From Clostridium sp. (GTDB lineage: Bacteria > Bacillota > Clostridia > Clostridiales > Clostridiaceae), in assembly GCF_029258205.1 (NCBI RefSeq), contig NZ_JARHZJ010000022.1:1-62723 (forward strand): DNA of 62,723 nt, written 5' to 3'. Position numbers and translations under genes: made by a program. Shown here piece after piece: positions 52,113 to 61,643 of this stretch; the stretch's first letter is position 1, and each line of letters opens with the position of its first letter. Under the pieces are notes generated by a model, which was not told the origin of the DNA, searched no databases, and saw nothing but the letters and a program-made list of their open reading frames with translations.

Positions 52113-54725
52113 ATGATTAATTTAAATGAAGAGCAACAAAAGGTTGTAAATGAACAAAAAAACAATATTATTTTGCTTGCTTCTGCTGGAACAGGAAAAA
52201 CTAATACTTTAGCAGAGAGAGTAACTTCAATAATAAAAAATGGAAATTCAAAGCCTTCAGAAATTCTATGCATCACTTTTACTAATAAGGCATGTAAAGA
52301 GATGAATGATAGAGTAATTAAAATAGTTGGGGGAGAGGCTAAGGATATAACCATAAGAACTTTTCATAGTTTTTGTTTTGACGTAGTTAGAACTTATGCA
52401 AAGAGAAATACTGATATTTTTTCAGATTTCACAATATTTGATGAAGATGATTGTAGAGAAGTTATAAGTAAGTTAAGTTATTACTATGCTACAAGTAATT
52501 TAATGGCTACTAATATGCAAATTCAAAAGGTTATTGATTTTATAAAGGTTGAAAGAGCAAGAATAGAAATCTTAGAAGATAGAGTTTTAGATGAATATAA
52601 AACTGTAATTGATGAAATTTTTAAATTTAGAGAAGAAAAAATAAATAAAGTTTGTACTAACAAAGGAAACTTAAATTTAAACCTTAAAAACTACATTAAA
52701 TTTCATGGGCATGAATTAGTAACATTATATGATTCTAAGCTTAGAGAGGATCATGCTTTAGACTTTAATGATTTGATACTACTTACTAAGGAACTATTTA
52801 AGGATAAAAAAGTTGTTAGGGCCCTTAAAAATAAATTTAAGTATATAAATATAGATGAAGTTCAGGATACAAGTATTATAGAGTATTCAATAATTGAGAA
52901 GCTTTTTGAAGGAAATAATGTTCTTATATGTGGAGATTTCTTTCAAACCATATATAGTTGGCGTGGATCTGACCCAGAAATGATTTTTAATAAATTTAAA
53001 GAGAAATATAATCCTGTAGAAATTGTTTTTTCTAAGAATTATAGGGCCACCAAAAACTTAAATAAAGCTTCCTTAGAATTTTTGAATAATGCTTTTTCTA
53101 GTAAAGTTTCTACTATGTATAAGAATGGGATTTTATCAGAATCAAAAGAAGTTGGTGAGAAAATACTATTAAAAGAAACTAGAGGATTAAGAGAAGAGGC
53201 TAGATTTATCTTTGATTATGTAAATAAGTTATGTGAAAAGGGTGAAGATTTAAAAAGAGTATGTGTTCTTACAAGGGATAATAACTATAATATAGGACTT
53301 AGTGAAGAGCTCTATCAAATAGGTGGATATGAAGGAGCAGATTTTGAATTTATACTTGTAGATCAATTTAAGTTTTTTAGGAGACAAGAAGTAAAAGATC
53401 TATTAGCATTTTTAAAATTAATAGCTAATAGATATGATTCTCTAAGTTTAAAGCGAATCGTTAATAGACTGCCAACTGGAATTGGTATGAGAACCTTAGA
53501 GGCAATAGAATCTTATAAGTATAAAGAGGTTGGCATAAGATTAGCAGATTATATAGATCCTCTTGTATTAGAATATGGAGAAAAATTTTCTTTACTAATA
53601 AATGAATTTGAAAAAGAAAATATAATAGTTTTTGATGTGGAAAGTACAGGAGTTGATGTTACAGAGGATGAGATAATTCAAATAGCAGCTATAAAATTAA
53701 ATAGAGATGGTGAGGTAGTAGATAAGTTTGAAAAGTTTCTAAAGAATAAGAAATCAGTTAAGGACTCTTACTATGTTCATGGCTTTTCAGATGAAATGCT
53801 TCAAAGGATTGGAGAAGATAAAGAAAAAGTTTTAAAGGAATTTGTGGAGTATTCTAAGGATTCTATAATAGTAGGTCACAATGTTCAATATGATATAAAT
53901 ATCCTATGTAGCGAGCTTGAAAGAAGCAATTTAGGAAAGCCTAAGTTTAAAACTTTTTATGATACTTTAGACATATATAGAAGATTTTATCCAGGAAATA
54001 TAAATTATAAGTTAGAAAATCTAAGTAATGTTTATGATACTAGACATAAGCCAAGCCATGATGCTATGGATGATATTATTGCTACTTCTGAACTTTTAGT
54101 TAGGGCAATAAATGAAAAGATAATTCCAACTTCAATGGAAAGAATAGCATTAATGTCAAAACATTTAAAAGCATTTACGTCTATTAGCAAGAAATTAAAT
54201 GAACTTTTTCAAATAGCAGAAAGTAAAAGACCTTATGAATTAGTTGCCTGTGTAATGAATGGATTTAATATTAAGAGTATGTATTCTGGAGATGAAAACA
54301 AAGAAAAGTTAAATAGATTAAGAGATCTATATGCTTTATTTAGAGATTTAGATGACAAAAGTAAAGGTAATAGAGATGCCTTGTTAGATATTATAAGAAT
54401 AACAGGTCTTTCTAATGGAGAGTTAGAATCTTTAATAATAAATAGAACTAAAAAGCCTAGAATACCAATAATAACTGTGCATCAAGCAAAGGGATTGGAG
54501 TTTGATACTGTATTTTTAGCAGGTATTCAAAATAATACATTTCCTTCTTATATGGCTATTAAAGAGGGAAATTTAGCAGAAGAAAAAAGAGTTTTTTATG
54601 TGGCAATAACTCGTGCAAAGAAAAGGTTAGTTATAACATATAATTCTCAAGGAAAATATGGACATAGAAATGAAATAAGTCAGTTCATAGAGTATATTCC
54701 AAAGGAGTTCTTTAAAATTATATAA
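52113..54725 (+). CDS. UvrD/Rep-type helicase with inserted DEDDh exonuclease
   Basis: An 870-residue SF1 DNA helicase. Walker A is ASAGTGKT (residues 23-30), motif II is NIDEVQDTS near 248, motif III is GDFFQTIYSWRGSDP near 275, motif V is TVHQAKGLEFDTVF near 789 and motif VI is VFYVAITRAKKRL near 828. Between the earlier motifs and motif V sits a complete DnaQ-like 3'-5' exonuclease (about 505-675): FDVEST with D508 and E510, GHNVQYD with D594, and H649 with D654. The protein thus joins unwinding and nuclease activity in one chain and likely serves DNA repair. ATG 52113 follows AAGGAAGG; GTG 52095 precedes that site. Confidence 0.88.
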   Translation: MINLNEEQQKVVNEQKNNIILLASAGTGKTNTLAERVTSIIKNGNSKPSEILCITFTNKACKEMNDRVIKIVGGEAKDITIRTFHSFCFDVVRTYAKRNTDIFSDFTIFDEDDCREVISKLSYYYATSNLMATNMQIQKVIDFIKVERARIEILEDRVLDEYKTVIDEIFKFREEKINKVCTNKGNLNLNLKNYIKFHGHELVTLYDSKLREDHALDFNDLILLTKELFKDKKVVRALKNKFKYINIDEVQDTSIIEYSIIEKLFEGNNVLICGDFFQTIYSWRGSDPEMIFNKFKEKYNPVEIVFSKNYRATKNLNKASLEFLNNAFSSKVSTMYKNGILSESKEVGEKILLKETRGLREEARFIFDYVNKLCEKGEDLKRVCVLTRDNNYNIGLSEELYQIGGYEGADFEFILVDQFKFFRRQEVKDLLAFLKLIANRYDSLSLKRIVNRLPTGIGMRTLEAIESYKYKEVGIRLADYIDPLVLEYGEKFSLLINEFEKENIIVFDVESTGVDVTEDEIIQIAAIKLNRDGEVVDKFEKFLKNKKSVKDSYYVHGFSDEMLQRIGEDKEKVLKEFVEYSKDSIIVGHNVQYDINILCSELERSNLGKPKFKTFYDTLDIYRRFYPGNINYKLENLSNVYDTRHKPSHDAMDDIIATSELLVRAINEKIIPTSMERIALMSKHLKAFTSISKKLNELFQIAESKRPYELVACVMNGFNIKSMYSGDENKEKLNRLRDLYALFRDLDDKSKGNRDALLDIIRITGLSNGELESLIINRTKKPRIPIITVHQAKGLEFDTVFLAGIQNNTFPSYMAIKEGNLAEEKRVFYVAITRAKKRLVITYNSQGKYGHRNEISQFIEYIPKEFFKII

Positions 54726-54817
54726 TCTTTTATAAGATTAGGAAAATCCTAAGGTTGATATACTTCATATAAATCTGTATAATAATTCTGAAACTAAAGG
54801 ATGGAGTGGATTTTAAG

Positions 54818-55477
54818 ATGAGAATGAGAAGAAAGCCTTGGGCTAGACCAGAATTAGAAGCATGTGACTTCTTTGTAGCTAATCCAAAAGAGAATAGAGA
54901 TAATTGGAAAAATACTTTTAAAAATACAGAAAACCCAATATATTTAGAATTAGGATGTGGAAAAGGAACATTTATGGCTGTACATGGTTCTGACCATCTA
55001 GATATAAACTATATAGCAATAGACATAAAAGATGAAGTTCTTGTTTTAGCTAAAAGAAATATAGAAAAAGCATATGATGAGAAAAATAAACCTTTAGATA
55101 ATGTTAAATTAATGCCTCAAGAGATTGCTTTAATAGATACTATATTAGGTAGTAATGACAAGATAGAAAGAATTTATATAAATTTCTGTAATCCATGGCC
55201 TAAAGATAGACACAAGAAGAGAAGATTAACTCACACAAGACAGTTAACAAAATATAGAGATTTCTTAGTTGATGGTGGGGAAATCCATTTTAAAACTGAT
55301 GATGATGAGCTTTTTGAAGAATCTTTAGAATATTTTAAAGAATGTAATTTTGAGATAACTTACATAACTCGTGATCTACATAATAGTGGATATGAATATA
55401 ATGTAGTAACAGAGCATGAGGAAATGTTCTCAAAACAAGGAATAAAAATAAAATTCTTAATAGCTAAAAAATTATAA
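54818..55477 (+). CDS. trmB: tRNA (guanine-46-N7)-methyltransferase
   Basis: A 219-residue SAM-dependent enzyme that makes m7G46 in the variable loop of tRNA. It opens [13 protein letters not shown], as usual. ELGCGKGTF near 45 is the SAM site, and [16 protein letters not shown] near 123 is the tRNA-binding/catalytic motif with Asp. [13 protein letters not shown] near 161 is also conserved. I prefer ATG 54818; GTG 54806 is in frame but overlaps the GGAG ribosome site. It is a single gene followed by a terminator. Confidence 0.95.
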   Translation: MRMRRKPWARPELEACDFFVANPKENRDNWKNTFKNTENPIYLELGCGKGTFMAVHGSDHLDINYIAIDIKDEVLVLAKRNIEKAYDEKNKPLDNVKLMPQEIALIDTILGSNDKIERIYINFCNPWPKDRHKKRRLTHTRQLTKYRDFLVDGGEIHFKTDDDELFEESLEYFKECNFEITYITRDLHNSGYEYNVVTEHEEMFSKQGIKIKFLIAKKL

Positions 55478-55518
55478 TTTTAGTTGGTAATATAAGATCA
55501 TGAGAATTAAATAATATG

Positions 55519-55582
55519 AGAGTTAAAAGATTTTTAGAACTTTAGAATAATAATTTTTAAAATCTTTTAGCTCTTTTATTTT
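55519..55582 (+). terminator. trmB terminator
   Basis: Arms AGAGTTAAAAGATT and AATCTTTTAGCTCT (one mismatch) with a long AT-rich loop and TTTATTTT tail. The following 55583-55954 is AT-rich leader of the mannosidase gene. It includes GGTATACAATGTATC near 55733, which could be a regulator site, but I cannot assign it. Confidence 0.82.
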
Positions 55583-55954
55583 AAGCTAGATTGTATCAAA
55601 ACTTTCATAGAGATTCATTTTTATATATTTAAAGTTATTTAGTCTTAACTTGTCTAGTTTCTAGATTTAAGTGATAAATTTTAGAAACATAAAGAACTTT
55701 AAAAAAGTATATTTATTACAAATATGAAATGGTATACAATGTATCTGAAGTTGATTGGATATTCTATAAAATCAGGTTAACTTTTAGCTAAGTAATAAAG
55801 TAAAGCATTTAAATAAATTTAGTTTTTAGTTAATGGTGATTTTTGAAAAATTATTTTGATTTTAATTAGTGCCTAAAAATAACGTTTCATAAAAATTTAG
55901 TTTTATTTAGAAAATAGCTAAATAATAAATATTTTAACTTGGGGGTAGAGTAAA

Positions 55955-57238
55955 ATGAGTTTATCAACTAATGAATTAAAAGAAAGTGTAAGAAAAATTG
56001 GTAAAGATTTATCAGCTAAAATAGAGGATAAGAAATTACAAGAATTATTTTATAATTGTTTTATAAATACAATGGATACAACTTTAGAAGTTTCAGAAGG
56101 AGATGCTTTTGTAATTACTGGTGATATTCCTGCAATGTGGCTTAGGGATTCTACATCTCAAGTAGAGCATTACTTGCCGTTTGTTAATGAATATACAGAA
56201 TTAAAGGATATTTTTACTGGATTAATCAATAGACAAATAAAATGTATATTCATAGATCCATATGCAAATGCATTTAATAAGGAACCTAACGGACAAAAGT
56301 GGGACAATGATATAACTAAGGATAGTCCTTGGGTTTGGGAAAGAAAGTATGAAATAGATTCACTATGTTATCCAGTTAGATTAATATATAAGTATTGGAA
56401 AAAATCTGGTGATAAAACTTTCTTTAATGATGATATTAAAAAAGCTTTTAATATGATAATAGATCTTTGGAGAGTTGAGCAATATCATAGAGAAAAATCA
56501 GATTATAGTTTCCAAAGATTAAATTGTTCAGTAACTGACACTTTAAGCCATGAAGGGTTAGGAACTCCAGTTGCTTATACAGGAATGACATGGTCAGGAT
56601 TTAGGCCAAGTGATGATGCTTGTGAATATGGATACTTAATTCCAGCAAACATGTTCGCTGTAGTTGTTTTAAGATATATTTCAGAAATTGCAGAGAAGGT
56701 TTATAAGGATGAAGAGCTTAAAGAAAAAGCTTATAGTTTGAGAGAAGAAATAGACAATGCTATAGAAAAGCATGGAAAAGTTTATAAAGAAGGATTTGGA
56801 GAAGTTTATGCTTATGAAACTGATGGTATGGGTAATTATAACTTCATGGACGATGCTAATGTACCAAGTCTTTTATCGATTCCTTACTTAGAGTATAAAG
56901 GAATTGAGGATGAAGTTTACCAAAATACTAGAAAATTTATTTTAAGCAAAAATAATAGATTCTTCTTTGAAGGAAAAGCTGCTAAAGGAATTGGAAGTCC
57001 ACATACTCCAGACCAATATATTTGGCATATAGCTTTATCAATGCAGGGATTAACAACAAATAATCAAGAGGAAATAGATAAGTTAATTAAATTATTAAAA
57101 GATACTGATGCAGGCACTGGATATATGCATGAAGGTTTTCATGTAGATGACCCAGCTAAGTTTACAAGAGATTGGTTTGCATGGTCAAATTCATTATTCT
57201 CACACTTTATATATGAGAAAGTTATAAATAAAAAATAA
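55955..57238 (+). CDS. Exo-alpha-1,6-mannosidase (GH125)
   Basis: A 427-residue (alpha/alpha)6-barrel enzyme of family GH125 that releases alpha-1,6-linked mannose without a metal ion. The motif [10 protein letters not shown] lies at residues 61-70. Asp220 (in GFRPSDD) and Glu393 (in GYMHEGF) fall exactly at the positions reported as general acid and general base in the structurally studied C. perfringens enzyme, so this is that protein or a near-identical allele. No signal peptide is present. It would trim mannose from N-glycan or yeast-mannan fragments after uptake. The gene is monocistronic with a GGGGG ribosome site. Confidence 0.95.
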   Translation: MSLSTNELKESVRKIGKDLSAKIEDKKLQELFYNCFINTMDTTLEVSEGDAFVITGDIPAMWLRDSTSQVEHYLPFVNEYTELKDIFTGLINRQIKCIFIDPYANAFNKEPNGQKWDNDITKDSPWVWERKYEIDSLCYPVRLIYKYWKKSGDKTFFNDDIKKAFNMIIDLWRVEQYHREKSDYSFQRLNCSVTDTLSHEGLGTPVAYTGMTWSGFRPSDDACEYGYLIPANMFAVVVLRYISEIAEKVYKDEELKEKAYSLREEIDNAIEKHGKVYKEGFGEVYAYETDGMGNYNFMDDANVPSLLSIPYLEYKGIEDEVYQNTRKFILSKNNRFFFEGKAAKGIGSPHTPDQYIWHIALSMQGLTTNNQEEIDKLIKLLKDTDAGTGYMHEGFHVDDPAKFTRDWFAWSNSLFSHFIYEKVINKK

Positions 57239-57387
57239 TAAAATATCTTGTTTTAACTTAATTAGTGATTATTTTAAAGAGTTAAACTCTTTAATACTAT
57301 CTCTAGTGTTGTTTAAAATATAAAATTTTATTACTATTAATAATACTCTAATTAAGTTAAATATATATTTATAAATTTGAATTTCAA

Positions 57388-57625
57388 TAAGCTGTATAAA
57401 AAATAACTTACATTAAAACTTATAAATAATATGAAGATAATATCTGAATAAGCTTTAGAATTTAAGCTATTACGTAGAAGATTTTACGTTAAGAAGCGAA
57501 ACTGTTTGACCGAAGGAAGTTTTTCGCTTTAGTAAAATCTTCGTAGTAATTGCTATAAATTCTTAGCGAAATTCAGTAATTATCGTAATATATTTATAAG
57601 GGTTATAGTTGTTTTTATACAGCTT
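57388..57625. repeat. MITE-like element, 14-bp terminal inverted repeats (copy 2)
   Basis: A 238-bp stretch whose ends, AAGCTGTATAAAAA (57389-57402) and its complement (57612-57625), equal those of the element at 6864-6995. An AAAACTTATAAATA segment next to the left end is also shared. Inside is an extra hairpin with arms from TTACGTAGAAGATTTTAC (57470) to GTAAAATCTTCGTAGTAA, enclosing a GAAGCGAAACTGTTTGACCG to CTTTTTCGC-type core, a motif seen in clostridial intergenic DNA. No transposase is encoded. It makes up most of the gap between the mannosidase and the lipoprotein gene. Confidence 0.6.
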
Positions 57626-57709
57626 TTTATTATTTTTAAAGCTTTTTCTTTTGAGTTTTTGTTTGAATAGAGTTTGGGGAAAAAGGTAAAAATATACTGA
57701 GGTGAATTT

Positions 57710-58297
57710 ATGAAAAGGGTAAGCCTAATTTTATTAAATATAATCTTAGTATGTAATTTAATAGCTTGTGGAAGGCAAGGAAATGAAATTGCCATAAATT
57801 TTATTGACAATGAAATTGAAGTTGAAGAAAATGAAAAAAGAGATATATCAATACAATCTAAAGATAAGTTTAAACAGTTTAGGAATAGTAATACGAAAAT
57901 AAATAAAGAAGATTTAAAAACTTATTTTGATAATGATAAAACATTAAAAAATTTTGAAGTTCCAAAGAAAACAATAGAGGAATATGAGAATTGGTTTATA
58001 AATATGGCTAGAGATAGAGGTGAAAGTGCTAAAGATATTTCTGATGCCTTTAGATCAGTAGATATGTTAATAGGAGAAGACATAGTTAAATTTCCAGTTA
58101 TAATAGACACTATTATCTTTAATGATAGAGAAGCTTATGCAATAGCTTACTTATGTGAAGAAGTGGCAAACTTAGATATGGAAGCTCAGGAGGCAATAGA
58201 ATTAAAAAGATTTGATGAAATATTAATAATTGGAGTATATAAGGATTCATCTGATATATTTTATAAAAATAAATATAAATATAATTATTTACCATAA
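57710..58297 (+). CDS. Small lipoprotein, unknown function
   Basis: A 195-residue lipoprotein with MKRVSLILLNIILVCNLIAC as signal and lipobox; Cys20 would be lipidated. The mature part begins with an acidic/basic low-complexity segment (about 21-60) and continues into an alpha/beta region (70-190) with no known motif. It has a good ribosome site (GAGGTG). Nothing in the neighbourhood indicates a role. It probably faces the outside of the membrane. Confidence 0.65.
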   Translation: MKRVSLILLNIILVCNLIACGRQGNEIAINFIDNEIEVEENEKRDISIQSKDKFKQFRNSNTKINKEDLKTYFDNDKTLKNFEVPKKTIEEYENWFINMARDRGESAKDISDAFRSVDMLIGEDIVKFPVIIDTIIFNDREAYAIAYLCEEVANLDMEAQEAIELKRFDEILIIGVYKDSSDIFYKNKYKYNYLP

Positions 58298-58357
58298 TAA
58301 TATTTTGTTTTTATGAGAAAAATAAAATTAAATTCAACTAACTAAGGAGGAGTACTT

Positions 58358-58513
58358 ATGACAAAGGATAGTCAACCAGACAATAAGGTAGCAAGAATGG
58401 AGAAGTGTAATTTTCAAACTCCAATAACTAGTGAAGAAGGAAAAAATAATAATAGAACATTAAAAAAACACTCTATAAAGAGAGAAGGATTCCAAAGTAA
58501 ACATATAAACTAA
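58358..58513 (+). CDS. Small protein (51 aa), conserved-looking
   Basis: A 51-residue frame with an excellent AAGGAGGAG site 6 bases before ATG. The protein is polar and charged, with NKVARMEKCNFQTPITSEEG in the centre and a Lys/Arg-rich end (KHSIKREGFQSKHIN). Its well-formed start and non-random composition argue for a genuine gene. It resembles short uncharacterised Clostridium proteins, but I cannot name a family with certainty. Confidence 0.6.
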   Translation: MTKDSQPDNKVARMEKCNFQTPITSEEGKNNNRTLKKHSIKREGFQSKHIN

Positions 58514-58733
58514 ATATATGATTTTTTATATTAAAGAATGGTTTTCAATTCTATATTATTAGAAAAATATTAAGAAAAAGACTGAAAGAAACTTATAAAA
58601 ATAAGTTTAAGTTGAATATTATTAGAAAATTTAAATTTAAGAATGAAATATAGTGAATAAAGCTCAATTTTAAAAAAAATTGTTTGTTTATAGGGATTAG
58701 AATCAAAAAATGTTTATTTTTTGAAAAAAAATC

Positions 58734-58860
58734 TTGAAAAATGTGTAACGGTATGTTAATATAATGTTAACAGGTTAAAGCATAAACCTAATTTCCCTAT
58801 ATTTCATATATATATGCATTTGTCCTATAAGTATCCCTTAGCTTATAGGACTTTTTATTA
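58734..58860 (+). ncRNA. Candidate intergenic small RNA with promoter and terminator
   Basis: TTGAAA (58734-58739), a 17-base spacer and TAATAT (58757-58762) predict a start near 58770. The 90-base transcript would fold into a small AGGTT/AACCT hairpin and a strong 10-bp terminator hairpin (GTCCTATAAG 58828-58837 and CTTATAGGAC 58848-58857, approximate coordinates) followed by TTTTT. No reading frame with a ribosome site is present. The T-run is on the plus strand only, so the hairpin is not designed for the convergent lepB gene. The preceding 58514-58733 is AT-rich with nothing recognised. Confidence 0.55.
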
Positions 58861-58870
58861 TATATAAAAT

Positions 58871-59413
58871 TTATTTTAAAAATCCAATTCTTTCTTTAGG
58901 ATATACAGTAAAAAGAGCTTTTCCATCTAAGTTTTCTTTAGGGACATAGGGATTTTCCCATCTTCGTGCATCTTGTGATCTTGCTCTATTATCGCCAAAA
59001 AATAAGTAGTGTCCTTCTGGAACGTAAAAAGTTTTATTCATTGATTCGTTATTTTTAACATAAGGTTCATTAATTAAAGTATCATTTACATATAAAAGAC
59101 CATCTTTTACCTGAACCTTTTCCCCAGGAAGACCAACCACCCTTTTTATAAGCAATTCTTTAGAAGATTCATGACTAAATACAAAGATATCTCCTCTATT
59201 TATACTAGTGTAAAGTTTACTTACAATTACTTCATCTTCTTCTAGTATTGTGGGCTTCATAGATCCAGTAGGAATATATGCTTTGAAAATTAGGTAATTA
59301 GTTAAAAAATAAGAGCCTAAAAAAACTATTACAGAAAAAATTATTAAATTTTTTATTTTTAAGTATGATTTTTTATTTAAGGTAGATATGTTTCTTTCAG
59401 ATAATGAATTCAT
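58871..59413 (-). CDS. lepB: Signal peptidase I
   Basis: A 180-residue membrane protease with one N-terminal helix (about 22-42). Catalytic Ser is in YIPTGSMKPTI near residue 56 and catalytic Lys in LIKRVVGLPGEKV near 94. Family box FFGDNRARSQDARRW near 137 is present. It removes signal peptides of secreted proteins on the outer face of the membrane. Length and single anchor are typical of Gram-positive SipS-type enzymes. Other type I signal peptidases are likely elsewhere in the genome. It is monocistronic. Confidence 0.92.
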   Translation of the reverse strand: MNSLSERNISTLNKKSYLKIKNLIIFSVIVFLGSYFLTNYLIFKAYIPTGSMKPTILEEDEVIVSKLYTSINRGDIFVFSHESSKELLIKRVVGLPGEKVQVKDGLLYVNDTLINEPYVKNNESMNKTFYVPEGHYLFFGDNRARSQDARRWENPYVPKENLDGKALFTVYPKERIGFLK

Positions 59414-59620
59414 AAATATATTATGTTGCTTTAGGTATTATATTTTATTAAATTTAACTAAAATTGCAACAAGTACACCTCCTATCTTAAATAATAATAC
59501 CATAAAACCCAATATTTGGAAATAAATGAAGTAAAAGTAAAATGGGTTATTGAGTTTTAATTATATTTTTATATTCATATATAAAATATAAGAGCAAAAA
59601 GTTAAAGGATTAGTACTCTC

Positions 59621-60463
59621 ATGAATGAGATTTCAGATTTGGTAAAAATAACTTCAATTTTTGGAATTGCTACTACTGCGTATTTAGTTTATGAAAACAA
59701 TAGTATTTTTATAAATGAATATGAGTTGTTTTCTAGAAAAACTCCTAAGGCTTTTAGAGGATTTAAAATTTTACATTTAAATAATTTATATGGAAAAACC
59801 TTTGGGAGTGAAAATTATAGACTTATAGAAAAAATCAATTTTTTAAAGCCAGATATTATTGTCACCACTGGGAATATGCTAACCTCGTCTTTAGATAAGA
59901 ATTTTGTTTTTTTAGAACTTTGTAAAATTTTAAGAAGTTTTTATCCAATTTATTATTCTATTGAAGGATGTAAAAACTTAAGTGGAAGAAAATATGATAA
60001 ATATAGAGATTATTTAAAGGAATTAGTGGATATAGGAGTAATACTTTTAAATAATAGTAAAGTTTCACTTATAAAAAATGAGGGGAAATTAAATATTTAT
60101 GGAATTTACATAGGGGATGAAATAAAGTCTAATTTTTTAAAAGAAAAAAGAAAAAAAGAAAATGTATTTTCAAAAGAAGATATAGTAAATAAATTAGGGA
60201 AACCTAATAGAAGTGAATTTAATATTGTTCTAGCAAATGATGTAGTAAATTTTGAGGCTTATGTAAAGTGGGGAAGTGACATTACTTTTTCAGGATACAC
60301 TAGAGCTATAAATAGATATATATTTAATAATTTAATGGAAAGAAAAAAAGGTATTTTCATAGAAAAAGATTCATCTATGATTTTAAGTAGAGGTCTTGGA
60401 AATGGTTTTTTTAAAATGAGAATTGTGAATAGACCTGAAATAACCTTAATTACAATAAGGTAA
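59621..60463 (+). CDS. Pseudo-metallophosphoesterase, paralogue of the gene at 16847
   Basis: A 280-residue protein aligning end to end with the phosphoesterase at 16847-17680. Shared features are YENN near the start, LHL-N-L-GKTFG, KPDI-V-TTG, VNFEAY and the C-terminal SRGLGNG...NRPEI. Every metal ligand of the active copy is changed: D46, H48, D76, N107, H192, H213 and H215 become N55, Y57, N85, C117, N206, Y226 and R228. The reading frame is intact and the fold-determining positions persist, so this looks like a maintained non-catalytic form rather than a decaying gene. An N-terminal hydrophobic segment (8-22) may anchor it. It may bind a ligand or protein; its function is unknown. Confidence 0.82.
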   Translation: MNEISDLVKITSIFGIATTAYLVYENNSIFINEYELFSRKTPKAFRGFKILHLNNLYGKTFGSENYRLIEKINFLKPDIIVTTGNMLTSSLDKNFVFLELCKILRSFYPIYYSIEGCKNLSGRKYDKYRDYLKELVDIGVILLNNSKVSLIKNEGKLNIYGIYIGDEIKSNFLKEKRKKENVFSKEDIVNKLGKPNRSEFNIVLANDVVNFEAYVKWGSDITFSGYTRAINRYIFNNLMERKKGIFIEKDSSMILSRGLGNGFFKMRIVNRPEITLITIR

Positions 60464-60719
60464 TATTGATTAAGTTTAAACAATGTTAATGCTGTGTAAA
60501 ATTTTGTTCAAATATCCATAGACATTGGGATATAAGAGTGAAAAAGATGATAGAATTTAAGAAACATAATTATATGGGAATTAAAATAGCTTTAAAAATA
60601 TAAATTTAAAAATTATGTAATATATGACTTAAAAATTTTCTGATAAATGGATTAGGATATTAACTTATAAGAAAAAACATTAAAATTTTTAAATCAGAAT
60701 GTTAAGGAGCGCAATATAG

Positions 60720-61559
60720 ATGCTATATTATAAAGTAGTAAATAATAAATATCTCCGCAAGGATAAAGAATGGATTCTGATGCTTCACGGAATAGGTGGA
60801 AATTTGAATATATTTAAAAAGCAAATAGATGTACTATCAGAAAATTACAACTTACTTTTAGTGGACCTTCATGGTCATGGAAATTCACAAAATCATACTT
60901 TGAAAAACATGCAAAAAGCTAAAGGTGAAATATCTTTTAAATACATTTGTGAAGATATTGTAGAGATAATAGATAAGTTAAATATAGAAAAAGTAAATTT
61001 ATTAGGTATATCCCTTGGTACTATAGTTGGAATGCAATTTGAAAATTATTTTCCTAATAGAGTTTCTTCTATGATATTAGGGGGAGGAATTGTAGGTATG
61101 AATTTAAAGTCTAAATTTTTTTTGAATTTAGCCTTATTTACCAAGAATATTATTCCAAAAGAAATCTTTTATAAAATTGTAGCGTATATGTCAATGCCAT
61201 GTAAAAATCATAAGCTTTCAAGAAATATATTTTTAAAGTCTGCTAAAAAATTAGATAAAAATGAATGTTTTATATGGGTTGAGCTTATGAGAGAACATCT
61301 AGAAAATTATAAATATGTAAAGAAAAGTGTTAAGAAGATTTTTATTATGGGAGATCAAGACCATGTTTTTCTTCCTACTATAAAAAAGTTTGTACCGGAA
61401 GAAGATGTTGTAGTATTAAAAAATTGTGGTCATATATGTAATATTGATTCTTTTGAAACTTTTAATCATCTTACACTAAATTTTTTAATAAATAATCACG
61501 GACATATGTTGGATGCAAAAGAAAAAAGAAAATATGTTTATAAATATAACTTTACATAA
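60720..61559 (+). CDS. Alpha/beta-hydrolase
   Basis: A 279-residue hydrolase. LMLHGIGGN near residue 21 forms the oxyanion region, GISLG near 100 carries the nucleophile Ser, MGDQDHVF near 217 the acid Asp, and NCGHICNID near 238 the His. The fold is that of esterases, lipases and C-C hydrolases of the MhpC/PldB type, and the substrate is unknown. No signal peptide is visible. The ribosome site AAGGAG is nine bases before ATG. It stands alone between the pseudo-phosphoesterase and a decayed gene. Confidence 0.82.
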   Translation: MLYYKVVNNKYLRKDKEWILMLHGIGGNLNIFKKQIDVLSENYNLLLVDLHGHGNSQNHTLKNMQKAKGEISFKYICEDIVEIIDKLNIEKVNLLGISLGTIVGMQFENYFPNRVSSMILGGGIVGMNLKSKFFLNLALFTKNIIPKEIFYKIVAYMSMPCKNHKLSRNIFLKSAKKLDKNECFIWVELMREHLENYKYVKKSVKKIFIMGDQDHVFLPTIKKFVPEEDVVVLKNCGHICNIDSFETFNHLTLNFLINNHGHMLDAKEKRKYVYKYNFT

Positions 61560-61643
61560 AATATCTTCTGTAATATCTTAATAGGAAGATAAAGCATAGT
61601 GTTTAATTAATAATAAGTAGATATTTAAAGGGAGAATTTTAGA

